Below are positions 1-9,413 of a DNA stretch of 41,433 nt, piece by piece; the first letter of the stretch is position 1, and each line of letters starts with the position of its first letter. The translations under genes and the position numbers were made by a program. The stretch is from Clostridia bacterium (GTDB lineage Bacteria > Bacillota > Clostridia > Christensenellales > Borkfalkiaceae). Under the pieces are notes generated by a model. It was not told the origin of the DNA, did not search any database, and saw only the letters and a list, made by a program, of their open reading frames with translations. The stretch spans positions 1-41,433 of the forward strand of contig JAFQEM010000005.1 in the NCBI GenBank assembly GCA_017399035.1, in the 5' to 3' direction.

Positions 1-1115
1 AGATTTTCAAATATAGTACGCATACCCCTTGCGCCAGTTTTTAACTCAATAGCCTTTTTGGCAACCGCTAAAATTGCGCCGTCAGTTATTTCAAGTTGAA
101 CGTCGTCTAAACCTATAAGACGTTTATATTGCTTAACCAAGGCATTTTTTGGCTTTGTCATTATATTTACAAGAGCATTTTCGTCTAGTGGATGCAAACC
201 TACGGTAATAGGAATTCTGCCCACAAATTCAGGAATAAGACCGTACTTAATTAAATCTTGAGGCTGAACGTCGCGAATTAGCGAATCTGCGGTGTTTTCA
301 ACCTTTTGAATACTTCCTATAAATCCAAGAGCGTTAGTCCCCTTTCTTTTGGTTATTATATCTTCTAAACCAACGAAAGCACCACCACATATAAACAATA
401 TATTAGTAGTATCGATTTTTATGCACTCTTGTTGAGGATGTTTTCTGCCACCTTGTGGTGGAACGTTTGCAACCGTTCCTTCGATAATTTTAAGCAATGC
501 TTGTTGAACGCCTTCGCCCGATACGTCACGAGTAATAGAAACGTTTTCGCCCTTTCTTGCTATCTTATCTATTTCGTCAATATAAACTATACCACGTTGA
601 GCCTTTTCTACGTCAAAATCTGCATTTTGAATAAGTTTAAGCAAAATATTTTCAACGTCTTCACCAACGTAACCCGCCTCTGTAAGCGTCGTTGCGTCTG
701 CAACGGCAAAGGGTACGTCAAGAATTTTGGCAAGAGTTCTTGCTAGCAAGGTTTTACCACTACCTGTAGGGCCTAAAACGAGGATATTACTTTTATCAAG
801 TTCAACGTCTTCAGTTTTTTCTGCAACTGCGTTTATCCTTTTATAGTGGTTATAAACAGCGACGGATAACACCTTTTTAGCCTCGTCTTGCCCTATAATA
901 TACTCGTCAAGTTTCGCCTTTATCTCCACAGGCTTTAATAAAGTTACGGGTTCTGTGGTGGTTTGCTTTTGGTCATCTTCTTTCATAACGTCTCGGCAAA
1001 CTTCTATGCACTCGTCACAAATATAAATTCCGTTAGGACCTGCTATTAAACGTTTTGTAAGTTCCTTCGGTTTTCCACAAAAGGAACAAAATAATTGTTC
1101 GTTATTGTCTTTCAT
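1..1115 (-). CDS. clpX: ATP-dependent Clp protease ATP-binding subunit ClpX (C-terminus cut by window edge)
   Basis: AAA+ unfoldase that recognises substrates, unfolds them with ATP and feeds them into ClpP; cytoplasmic. It starts with ATG at 1115, preceded by GGAG five bases upstream. The first ~371 residues are visible and about 50 C-terminal residues lie outside the window. An N-terminal zinc-binding domain has Cys10, Cys13, Cys33 and Cys36 (CSFCGK...CDEC). Walker A is GPTGSGKT near residue 115, Walker B is the [10 protein letters not shown] segment, and the sensor-2 region GARGMRTIF sits at the window edge. It lies 15 bases after clpP and is probably cotranscribed with tig and clpP. ClpX is the usual degrader of tmRNA-tagged proteins, and ssrA and smpB are also in this window. 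There was no complete ORF only because the stop codon is outside. Confidence 0.97.
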   Translation of the reverse strand, partial: MKDNNEQLFCSFCGKPKELTKRLIAGPNGIYICDECIEVCRDVMKEDDQKQTTTEPVTLLKPVEIKAKLDEYIIGQDEAKKVLSVAVYNHYKRINAVAEKTEDVELDKSNILVLGPTGSGKTLLARTLAKILDVPFAVADATTLTEAGYVGEDVENILLKLIQNADFDVEKAQRGIVYIDEIDKIARKGENVSITRDVSGEGVQQALLKIIEGTVANVPPQGGRKHPQQECIKIDTTNILFICGGAFVGLEDIITKRKGTNALGFIGSIQKVENTADSLIRDVQPQDLIKYGLIPEFVGRIPITVGLHPLDENALVNIMTKPKNALVKQYKRLIGLDDVQLEITDGAILAVAKKAIELKTGARGMRTIFEN

Positions 1116-1130
1116 AAATCTCCGCTTATT

Positions 1131-1730
1131 TTACGGGCGCTTATATATTACTTCGTCGATTAGCCCGTATTCTTTAGCATCTTGAGCCGATAGATAATTA
1201 TCTCTATCAGTATCTTTTTCAACTTGTTCGTATGGCTTGCCACTATTTTGAGCAAGTATACTATTCAAACGATGTTTTGTTTTAATGATGTGGTCGGCTT
1301 GAATTTTTATATCGCTTGCTTGACCTTGAGCCCCACCCAAAGGTTGGTGAATCATTATTTCACTATTAGGAAGAGCAAATCTTTTACCTTTAGTTCCACT
1401 AGACAAAAGGAATGCGCCCATACTTGCAGCCAAGCCTATACAAATGGTACTAACGTCACACTTAATATAATTCATTGTGTCGTAAATAGCCATACCAGCA
1501 GTTACGCTACCACCTGGGCTATTGATATAAATACAAATATCCTTGTTTGGGTCTTTACTTTCAAGATAAATAAGTTGAGCAACAACTGCATCTGCAACTG
1601 CGTCATTTATTTCACCAGTGAGAAAAACGACCCTATCTTCTAAAAGCCTAGAATAAATGTCGTAACTTCTTTCGCCCTTACCCGTATTATCTATAACGTA
1701 AGGCACTACGGTGTTTTTAATTTCCATCAT
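1131..1730 (-). CDS. clpP: ATP-dependent Clp protease proteolytic subunit ClpP
   Basis: Serine peptidase that forms the barrel-shaped tetradecamer used by ClpX and other Clp ATPases. The 199-residue length is typical. The catalytic triad is visible: Ser103 in GLAASMGAF, His128 in MIHQPLGG and Asp177 in DRDNYLS. The substrate-groove motif [10 protein letters not shown] is at about 70-79. Two ATG codons stand in tandem at 1730 and 1727; a GGAG lies just upstream (GGAGACAAAA then ATG), so either could be used. It is the second gene of a tig-clpP-clpX cluster, read leftward, with a hairpin in the 113-base gap from tig. Confidence 0.98.
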   Translation of the reverse strand: MMEIKNTVVPYVIDNTGKGERSYDIYSRLLEDRVVFLTGEINDAVADAVVAQLIYLESKDPNKDICIYINSPGGSVTAGMAIYDTMNYIKCDVSTICIGLAASMGAFLLSSGTKGKRFALPNSEIMIHQPLGGAQGQASDIKIQADHIIKTKHRLNSILAQNSGKPYEQVEKDTDRDNYLSAQDAKEYGLIDEVIYKRP

Positions 1731-1760
1731 TTTTGTCTCCGTGAAATTTATTTATGGTTT

Positions 1761-1799
1761 GCAAAACCGCAGATGGCTTTTTTCCGCCTGCGGTATTGC
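1761..1799. other. Stem-loop in the tig-clpP intergenic gap
   Basis: A 12-base arm (1761-1772) pairs with 1788-1799 with one mismatch, leaving a 15-base loop. The run of six T follows the hairpin on the plus strand (1800-1805). On the minus strand, where tig and clpP are read, only a short TTTT inside the descending arm could serve as a U-tract. It could be a weak attenuator that lowers clpPX expression relative to tig, an RNA processing site, or a plus-strand terminator with no obvious gene to serve. Confidence 0.5.
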
Positions 1800-1843
1800 T
1801 TTTTTAATATATTTTATTAGATTTTATCGAAAAATTATTTTTC

Positions 1844-3169
1844 TTAAGCCTTTTTAGTAGCCTCTTTCTTTCCTTCTTTCTTAACAACTATTTCGTTTGC
1901 GCTCTTTAAGAAGTCAAAGAACTTTTTAATAACGATTTCATTCTTGATGTAATCAAGTTGACGCGCTTGCATATTCTTTTTAACGTCAGGAACGGGTTTA
2001 TCTTGGGCTTTTGCCATTTCTGCAACGCGAGCTTCAACGTCTTCTTCAGTTGCAGTTATTTCTTCACGCTCGATAATACCTTCGATAACGAGTTGTTGTT
2101 TAACAATTTCAGTAGCTTGTTCTTGATAGCCCTTTCTAAATTCTTCCATCGATTTACCCATATACTTAAGGTAATCTGCAAGTTTTAAACCTTGATAAGA
2201 AAGTCTATATTCCATTTCTTGAACCATACGGTCAATTTGGTTTTCGATAAGAGCGTCTGGAATTTCAACGTCTGAAGTTTCAGCAACCTTTTTAACGATT
2301 TCGTCTTCAAGTTCACGTTCTGCTCTATCTGCATTTTGTTTTTCAAGACGAGCCAAAGTTTCTGCCTTGTAAGCCTCTACACTTTCACTACCAGTTGCTT
2401 CCTTAATAAATTCGTCGTTAATTTCAGGAAGTTCTTTCTTCTTGATTTCGTGAAGTTTAATTGCAAACACAGCGTCTTTACCCTTAAGATTTTCTGCGTG
2501 ATACTCTTCAGGGAACTTAACGTTAATGTCTTTTTCTTCACCGATATTCATACCGATAAGTTGCTCTTCAAACCCAGGGATAAAGGTTTTGCTACCGATA
2601 ACTAGAGTTTGCTTTTCTGCCGTGCCACCGTCAAACTTAACGCCGTCAACACTACCTGAATAGTCAATGAGAACGGTATCGCCGTCAACTACTGCTCTAT
2701 CGGTAACTTCTACCATACGTGAATTACGTTCTTGTAAACGAGAAAGTTCGTCTGCAACGTCTTCTTCCTTTACATTATACTCATTCTTTTCAAACTTTAT
2801 ACCTTTATAAGCGCCAAAAACAACTTCTGGCTTAACGGGTACTATAGCGAGCATAGTGATGCCTTTTTCGCTAATCTTTTTAATATCAATTTCAGGTGCA
2901 GCAACTGCAAAGATTGAAGGTTCTTTATCAAGAACTTCAGAATAGTATTTTGGGAAAGCTTGATTTATTGCTTCTTCATAGAATACGCCTTCACCATAAG
3001 CGCTCTCTAAAACTTTTTTAGGTACTTTACCCTTTCTAAAACCAGGAACAGAAAATCTTCCCTTGGTCTTTTCGTAAGCAGCATCTATTGACGCTTGCCA
3101 TTCTTTCGCCGTGAGGTCAATAGTAATTTTAACCGTGCTTTTTTCGGCTTTTTCAAAAGTATACTTCAT
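1844..3169 (-). CDS. tig: Trigger factor (ribosome-associated chaperone, peptidyl-prolyl isomerase)
   Basis: First chaperone to meet nascent chains at the ribosomal exit tunnel. The 441 residues match the family. The N-terminal ribosome-binding domain contains the signature GFRKGKVP at about residues 43-50. An FKBP-type PPIase domain follows (about 155-245; VDGDTVLIDYSGSVDG and FIPGFEEQLIG segments), then a long helical C-terminal chaperone domain rich in E and K. The C-terminus is a short lysine-rich tail. The ATG at 3169 is preceded by GGAG. It leads the tig-clpP-clpX cluster, a gene order shared by many bacteria. I found no convincing consensus promoter in the 90 bases upstream, although a TTAACA and a TATTTA lie 17 bases apart. 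Confidence 0.97.
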   Translation of the reverse strand: MKYTFEKAEKSTVKITIDLTAKEWQASIDAAYEKTKGRFSVPGFRKGKVPKKVLESAYGEGVFYEEAINQAFPKYYSEVLDKEPSIFAVAAPEIDIKKISEKGITMLAIVPVKPEVVFGAYKGIKFEKNEYNVKEEDVADELSRLQERNSRMVEVTDRAVVDGDTVLIDYSGSVDGVKFDGGTAEKQTLVIGSKTFIPGFEEQLIGMNIGEEKDINVKFPEEYHAENLKGKDAVFAIKLHEIKKKELPEINDEFIKEATGSESVEAYKAETLARLEKQNADRAERELEDEIVKKVAETSDVEIPDALIENQIDRMVQEMEYRLSYQGLKLADYLKYMGKSMEEFRKGYQEQATEIVKQQLVIEGIIEREEITATEEDVEARVAEMAKAQDKPVPDVKKNMQARQLDYIKNEIVIKKFFDFLKSANEIVVKKEGKKEATKKA

Positions 3170-3259
3170 AACGTTCTCCTAAACATTAAATATATTTATT
3201 TTACAATCTTGTTAATTTTAACATAAGACGCAATAAAAGGCAAGTTTTTTTCAATGCTT

Positions 3260-4963
3260 TTATTCGGATTTTAAAAATTCGATATGTTTTTGAGGGGTTA
3301 CTGTTATAGAACTAAAATTATCGTAAGTGCAAAAACCTAGTTTTGACTTGGGTGGTTTTTTTACAAACTTTCTTTTAGTGTAAACAATTTCGGTTTTTCC
3401 GCCCTCTCTACCCTTTGAATAATAGGCACATATCTCCGAGGCAACTAAAATAACTTTTTCAGGAATATCTTTATTTTGATACTCAATCATCACGTGCGAC
3501 GAATGATAATCTTTAGCGTGTAGCCAAATATCTTCTGGCGCAGACGTAAAGGTCAATTTATCATTTTCAGCATTATTTCTTCCCGCTCTAACCTTGTAAC
3601 CAAACACGTCGTAAACACGACAAAAAGTTTCCGTTGTCTTTTTCTTTTTTGAAACCTGCTTTTCCACTATAAGCCCAGCCTTTTCAAGTTCAGATTGTAC
3701 TAAAACAAGTTCGTCAAATGTTTCTGCAAGCGATATCTCGTCGGAAACGGCAATATAGTAATCAAGTTCGCTTTGCGCTTGCTCACGCTGTGGTTTTAAT
3801 GCGATTAGCGTGCGCTTTTGCTTATTATATTTTTTATAAAAATTTTCAGCATTTTTAGAAACGGAAAGCCGTTCGTCTAACGTAATTTTTACGATTGAAC
3901 CGTCATAATAATTTTCTAGTTCAACGCATTTTTCTCCATTTTTAATTTTGTAAATATTCGCAAGTAATAGTTCACCTTTTATGCGATTTTCTTCTGCGCT
4001 TTCCGCATCTCTTTCTTTTGCGTTTATTGCAGTTAAACGTTTTTTAACTTTTTTAATTGCAGAATTTATAATAGCGTTTAACCTTTCACGTTTATTTTTG
4101 AACTTTTTATCACTTTCTTTTTGTTCAAAATAAAACTCTTCAGCCTCGTATAGAGTAGAAAAATATTTAACGTTTTTGCAATTTAAATAAGGATAAACAC
4201 ACACGTCTGTTACATTTTTGTCATCAAAAACCACACACGGTTGTGTTTTTGTATTAAAAAGATAATCATTTAAATATCTAAAAAGATTGCTTGCAAATTC
4301 TTGATTTTTTTCTGTTCCAAAACGTTTAACGTATCCGTTTTCAATTTCTTTGGCAGTTGATAGAGCGATACCTTGAACGTTTTCAAAAATAGTTTTTGCT
4401 ATTTCTTCTGAAGTCGTTTCAGAAAATATATTTAATAAATTTTCATCTGTAGGCAACTTTTTATTGCCTACGGGCGGAAACACGTATTCTCTACCAACTA
4501 TTAACGGGCGCACACCGTTATCAAACATATTTATACCGCGGTTACCACCTAAAATTTTGCCGTTTTCTGTAAGAATTATATTACTATAACGCCCCATAAG
4601 TTCAACGTAAACCGTCTTTTTAACAGCGTCAAAAAACTCACCCGACGCCATAAAGTCAATTCTTACTATCCTATCAAAACCAACGAGTTCTATATTTAAC
4701 AAAGTTGCCGAAAGTAAATGCTTGCGCATAAGCATACAAAAATTAGGTGCTGTTAAAGGGCTTTCACGCTCTTGATTTATTACACCTATACGTGGTGCAG
4801 AAGGATTTACGTTGAGCAATAACTTTTCAGTACGCTTACCCGTATAAACGGTAAGAATAAGTTCATCATTAGATGGTTGCACAATTCTATTTATTTTACC
4901 GTTTGCAAACACGTTATTAAGTTCACAGCATAAATATCTTAAAGTAAATGCATCTTGTGGCAT
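3260..4963 (-). CDS. rqcH: Ribosome quality control protein RqcH (NFACT family; older name fibronectin-binding protein)
   Basis: Bacterial Rqc2/NEMF homologue. In Bacillus subtilis RqcH binds obstructed 50S subunits carrying peptidyl-tRNA and adds C-terminal alanine tails that target the chain for ClpXP. Its 567 residues cover NFACT-N (about 1-170), helical coiled-coil arms (about 280-420, rich in K, E and R) and NFACT-R (about 445-550). The DR pair needed for tailing in B. subtilis RqcH is present in GFDRIVRIDF near residue 100. NFACT-R shows DIWLHAKDYHSSHV and VYTKRKFVKKPP. It follows an S4-domain RluA synthase by 15 bases and is probably cotranscribed with it. The older adhesin annotation for this family is not supported by any signal peptide or anchor. 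Confidence 0.93.
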   Translation of the reverse strand: MPQDAFTLRYLCCELNNVFANGKINRIVQPSNDELILTVYTGKRTEKLLLNVNPSAPRIGVINQERESPLTAPNFCMLMRKHLLSATLLNIELVGFDRIVRIDFMASGEFFDAVKKTVYVELMGRYSNIILTENGKILGGNRGINMFDNGVRPLIVGREYVFPPVGNKKLPTDENLLNIFSETTSEEIAKTIFENVQGIALSTAKEIENGYVKRFGTEKNQEFASNLFRYLNDYLFNTKTQPCVVFDDKNVTDVCVYPYLNCKNVKYFSTLYEAEEFYFEQKESDKKFKNKRERLNAIINSAIKKVKKRLTAINAKERDAESAEENRIKGELLLANIYKIKNGEKCVELENYYDGSIVKITLDERLSVSKNAENFYKKYNKQKRTLIALKPQREQAQSELDYYIAVSDEISLAETFDELVLVQSELEKAGLIVEKQVSKKKKTTETFCRVYDVFGYKVRAGRNNAENDKLTFTSAPEDIWLHAKDYHSSHVMIEYQNKDIPEKVILVASEICAYYSKGREGGKTEIVYTKRKFVKKPPKSKLGFCTYDNFSSITVTPQKHIEFLKSE

Positions 4964-4978
4964 AATAACTATCCTTTT

Positions 4979-5794
4979 TTAAGATTTTTTAATAATAAAA
5001 GTCTTTCCGTCAAGATAAGAAAGAAGAGTGTTTTTATCAAATTTTAACGTTAAAGACACTGCAGTTAGCCTTTGCGATTTTTCACCGACTTTTTCATTAA
5101 AAGCAAAATTGCCATACTTTCCGTCCCCCACTATAGGATAACCAAGGTGAGCAAGATGCGCCCTTATTTGATGAGTTTTACCTGTATACAACTCAACTTC
5201 TAAAAGTGAAGTTTGTCCATAATTTTCAATCACTTTATAACCTGTTTTAATATTGACACTGCCTTTAACTTGAGTGTCGAAAATCTTTACAGTAGAGGTT
5301 TTGGCATCTTTTAATAAATACGCGCTTAACACGTCTTGTGTTTTTCTTGGCACACCAACAACCAAGGCGTGATATTTTTTTATAAAAGTTCTCTCTTTGA
5401 AACCGTTTAATAGAAGTTCTTCCGCAGTTTTGTTGAGGGCAAAAATCATAATACCGTCAGTATTACGGTCAAGCCTGTGTATAAATTCAGCAGACGGATA
5501 ATTTTCTTTTATAGTTTCATAAACGCTTTCTGAAGTGTAACCACTCTTTTTATTTATAACTATAACGTTGTCGTCAGAATAAATTAAACTGAATTTATCT
5601 TTCTTTTCTACGGTGTAATAAATTTCCACCTTATCGCCAACGTTTAAGGTAACGTCCTCACTGACACGCTTACCATTGACTTTTACGTCTTTTTTGCGCA
5701 AGGCTTTCATAAACGTAGAAAAAGATAAATCATCAATATTATATAAAGCAAGTTTACTCAACTTACGATTTTTATCTGCAATAAAACTTTTCAT
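4979..5794 (-). CDS. RluA-family pseudouridine synthase with N-terminal S4 domain
   Basis: Isomerises specific uridines to pseudouridine in rRNA or tRNA. In its 271 residues an S4 RNA-binding domain comes first (about 10-60; KLSKLALYN, VKVNGKRVSEDVTLNVGDKV), followed by the synthase core with HRLDRNTDG, where Asp109 is the catalytic aspartate. The TGKTHQIRAHLAHLGYPIVGD motif region confirms the RluA/RluD class. Target sites cannot be assigned. It sits directly upstream of rqcH, so the two are likely one transcript. No good Shine-Dalgarno is seen before the ATG at 5794. A second RluA-family gene without an S4 domain is at 8700-9410. Confidence 0.92.
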   Translation of the reverse strand: MKSFIADKNRKLSKLALYNIDDLSFSTFMKALRKKDVKVNGKRVSEDVTLNVGDKVEIYYTVEKKDKFSLIYSDDNVIVINKKSGYTSESVYETIKENYPSAEFIHRLDRNTDGIMIFALNKTAEELLLNGFKERTFIKKYHALVVGVPRKTQDVLSAYLLKDAKTSTVKIFDTQVKGSVNIKTGYKVIENYGQTSLLEVELYTGKTHQIRAHLAHLGYPIVGDGKYGNFAFNEKVGEKSQRLTAVSLTLKFDKNTLLSYLDGKTFIIKKS

Positions 5795-5810
5795 TATTAA
5801 AACTATTTTA

Positions 5811-5842
5811 TAAAAAAGGGACTTCGGAATTTCCGAAGCCCC
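5811..5842 (-). terminator. Rho-independent terminator of the surface-protein gene
   Basis: GGGGCTTCGGA on the minus strand pairs with TCCGAAGTCCC (one G-U pair), with a very small loop, followed by a run of T on the minus strand. It lies 18 bases beyond the stop of the 5860-7920 gene and before the S4-RluA gene. Confidence 0.9.
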
Positions 5843-5859
5843 AGAATTTCAACTTAAAA

Positions 5860-7920
5860 TTAGTCAGATTCGGTTTCTTCTTTGGGTTTAATGCAAAGCA
5901 AAACGATTATACCGATAAGGCAAAGTGTTCCAACTGAAAGGAAAACTACCGACCAAACGTTATCACGCAACCAGTAGTTGGGTAATTCAACGTAAACCGG
6001 TTTTTCACCTATATACACTTCAGAAGATGCGCTATCAGTTCTTGTTGTATATTCAGAAGTTGCCACACAATCAATCTTATAGTATCCTTTTGCAGTAGGC
6101 GTAAAGGTCAATTCACCATCATATCCGATTGCCTTAACGTCATCATAAGTGTAACCATTTTCATTATAATTTTTGTCAACTTTTGATACTGCAGGAATAA
6201 CTTTCCATTCGTCGCTTTCCGTCTTACGATAAGAAAGTGTATAAGTTGTTGTACAGCCGTCGGCTTGAATTTTAAATTTAGCAGCCTTATATTGAATACC
6301 TATATAACCAACACCTTGAGCGGAAGACGTTTCAATATCGATAGGCGCATTATCTTGAACGTTAAAATCGAAAACGAAATTAGCATACTTGCAATTTTCT
6401 TCAAGTTTATTTGAGTCGTCTTCGTTCACCTTTATAAAGTCGTCTTCTTCCATTGAGTTGCCAGCCTTGTCGGTAAACACAGCATAATAAACGTAATCAC
6501 CCGCAACGGTTACCTTAAATTCAAGTTCTGATGAAGATTGTTTTGAAGCCGTGCGCGTAAAATATTTCAAAGACACGGTTAAATCTTCATACGGCGTGTA
6601 TTCGTCAAAAACCAAATCACGCATTGAGGGAAGTTCAACTTCTGTTCCTAATGACACGCTAACGGTTTTAGTTTGGTTGTCAACGGTTACTTCTTTATAA
6701 ACTGCTTTTTCAAGGGCTGATTTATAGCCACCTATTATTGCGTCATAATAATTTTCAGTATCTTTGATATATTGAGGAGCAGTTGTATCCGTTAAAGTTG
6801 TTGTTTTATCGCCATTTATAACTTTTACGCTATAAGTTTCAAACGTTTCTACTTTATCGTCAACCTTTGCCACTACGTTAAAATCAAAGTCCCCAGTAGC
6901 AGTAAACGCAATCTTTTTAGGTTTCTCTACCCCGTTAGGCGTCCATGCATTTGGATTTTCTTCTGTATTATCTGTATTACCGTCTTTTGCGCTGTATAAC
7001 CAAACGTTGCTTGACGTATAATCACCAAGAACGGAATAAACGTTCAAAGTGTAACTTTCTTGTACGTTTTGAGCCATAACGAGTTTTTTATAATCGCCGT
7101 TAGCATCTTTAATAAACGCATCATCATTAAGAGTTACTCTTGGATAAGCAGATTTTTTAAATGAACTATCGTTATCGCTAAGTTCAAAAGTTTGATAATA
7201 ATCTTTATTAACGTCGCTTGCTTTTTGGCTAATGCTAGCAACTTTAAGGTCTACACTATCAGTTCCGTCTATAACTTCGTCAATAACAACTGAAACTTTT
7301 GCAGTAGTTTTATCAACAGTTTCTACCAAATAAGAATTATTATCTACTTTTGCAGTTAGAATTGCACTTTCTTCATTTTGAACGTAAACTTTTGCGCTTA
7401 CGTTTCTATCAACAACGGAAGAATTGAAAAGAATCGTTCTATCGCCATCTGGTAAATTAACCGCAGTTTCCGTTGCAGGCGTATCGTTACTATTCACAGA
7501 AAACTTGTAGCCAGTTTCCGTAAATTCTACGGTATATACGGTTTCTATTTCATTTTTATAAGTTAAATCTTCCCCACTGCCAACAGGGTTACCATTGATA
7601 AGATAAGAATCGGTAACGAGTTTTATTGATAACTTTTTAACTTGTTTAGGAACTTTAAGTTCAATTCCAAAATCATCAATAACTAATTCGTTCTTAACTT
7701 TGAATTCATCACCGTTCTTAAGAGTTGCAACTAGATGAGTTCCGTCAAAGTCAATTTTGCTAGTTTCAACAACGTCGTTAATTAAAAAAGATTTTTTTGC
7801 ATCTGCTATTGTCGTATCTGCTTTAACAGTGCCAACTTGCATTGAGCAAAAACCTGCAACTATTGAAAGCAAAAACGCAATGATTAAAATTGAAATTTTA
7901 TAGGATTTAGCCGATTTCAT
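5860..7920 (-). CDS. Large secreted, membrane-anchored surface protein of unknown function
   Basis: 686 residues. An N-terminal signal peptide (about 1-35, hydrophobic core ISILIIAFLLSIVAGF, likely cleavage after VKA) is followed by a long threonine-, valine- and aspartate-rich beta-type ectodomain. One hydrophobic segment lies near the C-terminus (about 657-678, VVFLSVGTLCLIGIIVLLCI) with a short charged tail ending in EETESD. The expected topology is outside with a single C-terminal anchor. There is no LPXTG. Segments such as YVYYAVFTDKAGNSMEEDD resemble bacterial Ig-like repeats, but I cannot assign a family. It has its own consensus promoter and a strong terminator, so it is monocistronic and probably well expressed. 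The Shine-Dalgarno AAGGAG is 12 bases from the ATG, farther than usual. Confidence 0.85.
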   Translation of the reverse strand: MKSAKSYKISILIIAFLLSIVAGFCSMQVGTVKADTTIADAKKSFLINDVVETSKIDFDGTHLVATLKNGDEFKVKNELVIDDFGIELKVPKQVKKLSIKLVTDSYLINGNPVGSGEDLTYKNEIETVYTVEFTETGYKFSVNSNDTPATETAVNLPDGDRTILFNSSVVDRNVSAKVYVQNEESAILTAKVDNNSYLVETVDKTTAKVSVVIDEVIDGTDSVDLKVASISQKASDVNKDYYQTFELSDNDSSFKKSAYPRVTLNDDAFIKDANGDYKKLVMAQNVQESYTLNVYSVLGDYTSSNVWLYSAKDGNTDNTEENPNAWTPNGVEKPKKIAFTATGDFDFNVVAKVDDKVETFETYSVKVINGDKTTTLTDTTAPQYIKDTENYYDAIIGGYKSALEKAVYKEVTVDNQTKTVSVSLGTEVELPSMRDLVFDEYTPYEDLTVSLKYFTRTASKQSSSELEFKVTVAGDYVYYAVFTDKAGNSMEEDDFIKVNEDDSNKLEENCKYANFVFDFNVQDNAPIDIETSSAQGVGYIGIQYKAAKFKIQADGCTTTYTLSYRKTESDEWKVIPAVSKVDKNYNENGYTYDDVKAIGYDGELTFTPTAKGYYKIDCVATSEYTTRTDSASSEVYIGEKPVYVELPNYWLRDNVWSVVFLSVGTLCLIGIIVLLCIKPKEETESD

Positions 7921-7959
7921 AAAAGCCTAATACTCCTTGTCATACACTATATCTATCAT

Positions 7960-7988
7960 ATTTTACACAAAAAAATAAAGTTTGTCAA
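7960..7988 (-). promoter_or_regulatory. Sigma-A promoter of the surface-protein gene
   Basis: On the minus strand, TTGACA (7988-7983), 17 bases, then TAAAAT (7965-7960). It lies 40 bases upstream of the ATG at 7920. The match to the vegetative consensus is 11 of 12 bases. Confidence 0.85.
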
Positions 7989-8135
7989 TCCACTTTTGAT
8001 TATTTTTTAAAATAATAAAATATTTATTGTAAAATATTGATTTTTTATAAATTTTATCAGCAAAATATTCAAAGTGTAACGTTTTTTAACTTAAAAACGT
8101 ATGATAATTTAGATAGATTTACGGCGGATAAAATT

Positions 8136-8663
8136 ATGGTTTACTTTCTTTTGATTACTGCGCTGACCGTGAGCATTGATTCTTTTGTGTGCGGGTTTTC
8201 GTTATCACTTTGCAACAGCAAAAAACTACCTATCATTTTAGGCATTGCTTTAACGGTTTTTCTAATGTGCTTATGCGTTAATTATGCCACGGTGTTTTTT
8301 GCAGACAAAATTACAGAAAAAACTGCTTGCCTTGGCGGTATTCTTCTTATTTTAGTTGGCGTTTATAATCTATTAAAGAAAAGCAAAACAGAAATGCCTA
8401 ACGGCAACTCTTTAAAGTTATCAATATTAACGGGTTTAGCAGTTGGGCTTGATGGTGCGGTTGCAAATCTTTCACTATCGCTTATGGGTATGAACGCATT
8501 TTACGTTCCGCTAACTATTGCAATTATGCACGCCGTTATGATTGCTCTTGGTGTTATTTTAAGTCAGACACCACTAATTAAAAAATTTGCAAAAATCGAG
8601 TTTTTGCCACCCGTTATTTTAATTGTTTTAGGGGGCTATAAATTACTCGGTTTATTTATATAA
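8136..8663 (+). CDS. mntP: MntP-family putative manganese efflux pump
   Basis: About 175 residues from the ATG at 8136, with six predicted hydrophobic segments. Paired motifs at the start of each half, SIDSFVCGFSL and GLDGAVANLSL, carry the membrane-embedded acidic residues typical of the MntP (DUF204) family. In E. coli MntP exports Mn2+. An open frame extends to 8037, but its extra N-terminal residues are polar and not family-like. GGCGGA eight bases before 8136 could serve as the ribosome site. The 5' region holds a small A+T hairpin (ACGTTTTT...AAAAACGT, about 8080-8101). I see no yybP-ykoY manganese riboswitch core. It is one of only two protein genes on the plus strand and has a shared terminator with the rluA gene. 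Confidence 0.8.
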   Translation: MVYFLLITALTVSIDSFVCGFSLSLCNSKKLPIILGIALTVFLMCLCVNYATVFFADKITEKTACLGGILLILVGVYNLLKKSKTEMPNGNSLKLSILTGLAVGLDGAVANLSLSLMGMNAFYVPLTIAIMHAVMIALGVILSQTPLIKKFAKIEFLPPVILIVLGGYKLLGLFI

Positions 8664-8694
8664 AAAGCGGTAGGAAAATCCTACCGCTTTAACT
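8662..8694. terminator. Bidirectional terminator between mntP and rluA
   Basis: A perfect 12-bp stem (8664-8675 with 879-8690 i.e. 8679-8690) encloses a 3-base loop, with A/T runs on both sides. It sits between converging genes ending at 8663 (+) and 8700 (-). Confidence 0.92.
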
Positions 8695-8699
8695 TTTAT

Positions 8700-9410
8700 T
8701 TAATAACTTGGCTTTATAATTTTAACAGCCCTTTCCGTATCAAAATTATTCCACGGATTATTGTCTTTTGGTGGTTGAACACGAAAAACCATACGTTCTT
8801 TGCTTACAGGATGAGTGAAAGATAAATAATAAGCCCAAAGCGCAAGATAACCTTTTTTAGCCTTTTCGCCACCGTATCTCATATCGCCGTATACTGGCGT
8901 TCCGATTGCATTCATTTGCACGCGAATTTGATGACTTCTTCCCGTATGAAGTCTAATATCTACAAGTGAAAGCCCTGCTTTTTTATCAACAACTTCATAT
9001 TCAAGTTGTGCAAATTTTGCGCCTGCCACAGACGGTGGGCAAACGTAAACCATATTATTTACTGCGTTCTTTTTCATATAATGAGTAAGAGTTGCCTTAT
9101 CTTCTTTAGGTTCGCCAACCAAAACAGCCATATAACGTTTTTCAAAATCGCCGTCGCGTAACTGTTCTGAAAGTCTTGACGCAGCCTTACTACTTTTTGC
9201 AAACACCATTATTCCACCGGTAGGTCTATCTAAACGGTGAACTAAACCTAAATAAACGTTACCTTGCTTGTTGTAAGTTACTTTAATATACTCTTTAATA
9301 ATCGAGAGCATATTTTCGTCTTTACTTTCATCTTCACAAGATGGTACGTTTTGGGGTTTCAAAACGACTATTATATGATTGTCTTCGTGTAATATAATCA
9401 AATCTTCCAT
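8700..9410 (-). CDS. RluA-family pseudouridine synthase (no S4 domain)
   Basis: 236 residues. The catalytic motif is GLVHRLDRPTGG with Asp61. The LHTGRSHQIRVQMNAIGTPVYGD segment is the conserved RluA-type C-terminal motif. It lacks the S4 domain that precedes the core in the other copy (4979-5794), so it resembles the short RluA/TruC-like synthases. The start at 9410 is three bases past the stop of the upstream methyltransferase, so the two are likely translationally coupled in the ileS transcript. The exact uridine target is not predictable. Confidence 0.92.
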   Translation of the reverse strand: MEDLIILHEDNHIIVVLKPQNVPSCEDESKDENMLSIIKEYIKVTYNKQGNVYLGLVHRLDRPTGGIMVFAKSSKAASRLSEQLRDGDFEKRYMAVLVGEPKEDKATLTHYMKKNAVNNMVYVCPPSVAGAKFAQLEYEVVDKKAGLSLVDIRLHTGRSHQIRVQMNAIGTPVYGDMRYGGEKAKKGYLALWAYYLSFTHPVSKERMVFRVQPPKDNNPWNNFDTERAVKIIKPSY

Positions 9411-9413
9411 AAT

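Noticed and set aside
1224-1643. 139-residue plus-strand frame opposite clpP
   Set aside because: Shadow of clpP in another frame; no family motif and no ribosome site.
7989-8135. yybP-ykoY manganese riboswitch before mntP
   Set aside because: The A/T-rich leader has only a small hairpin; the conserved riboswitch core is not seen.
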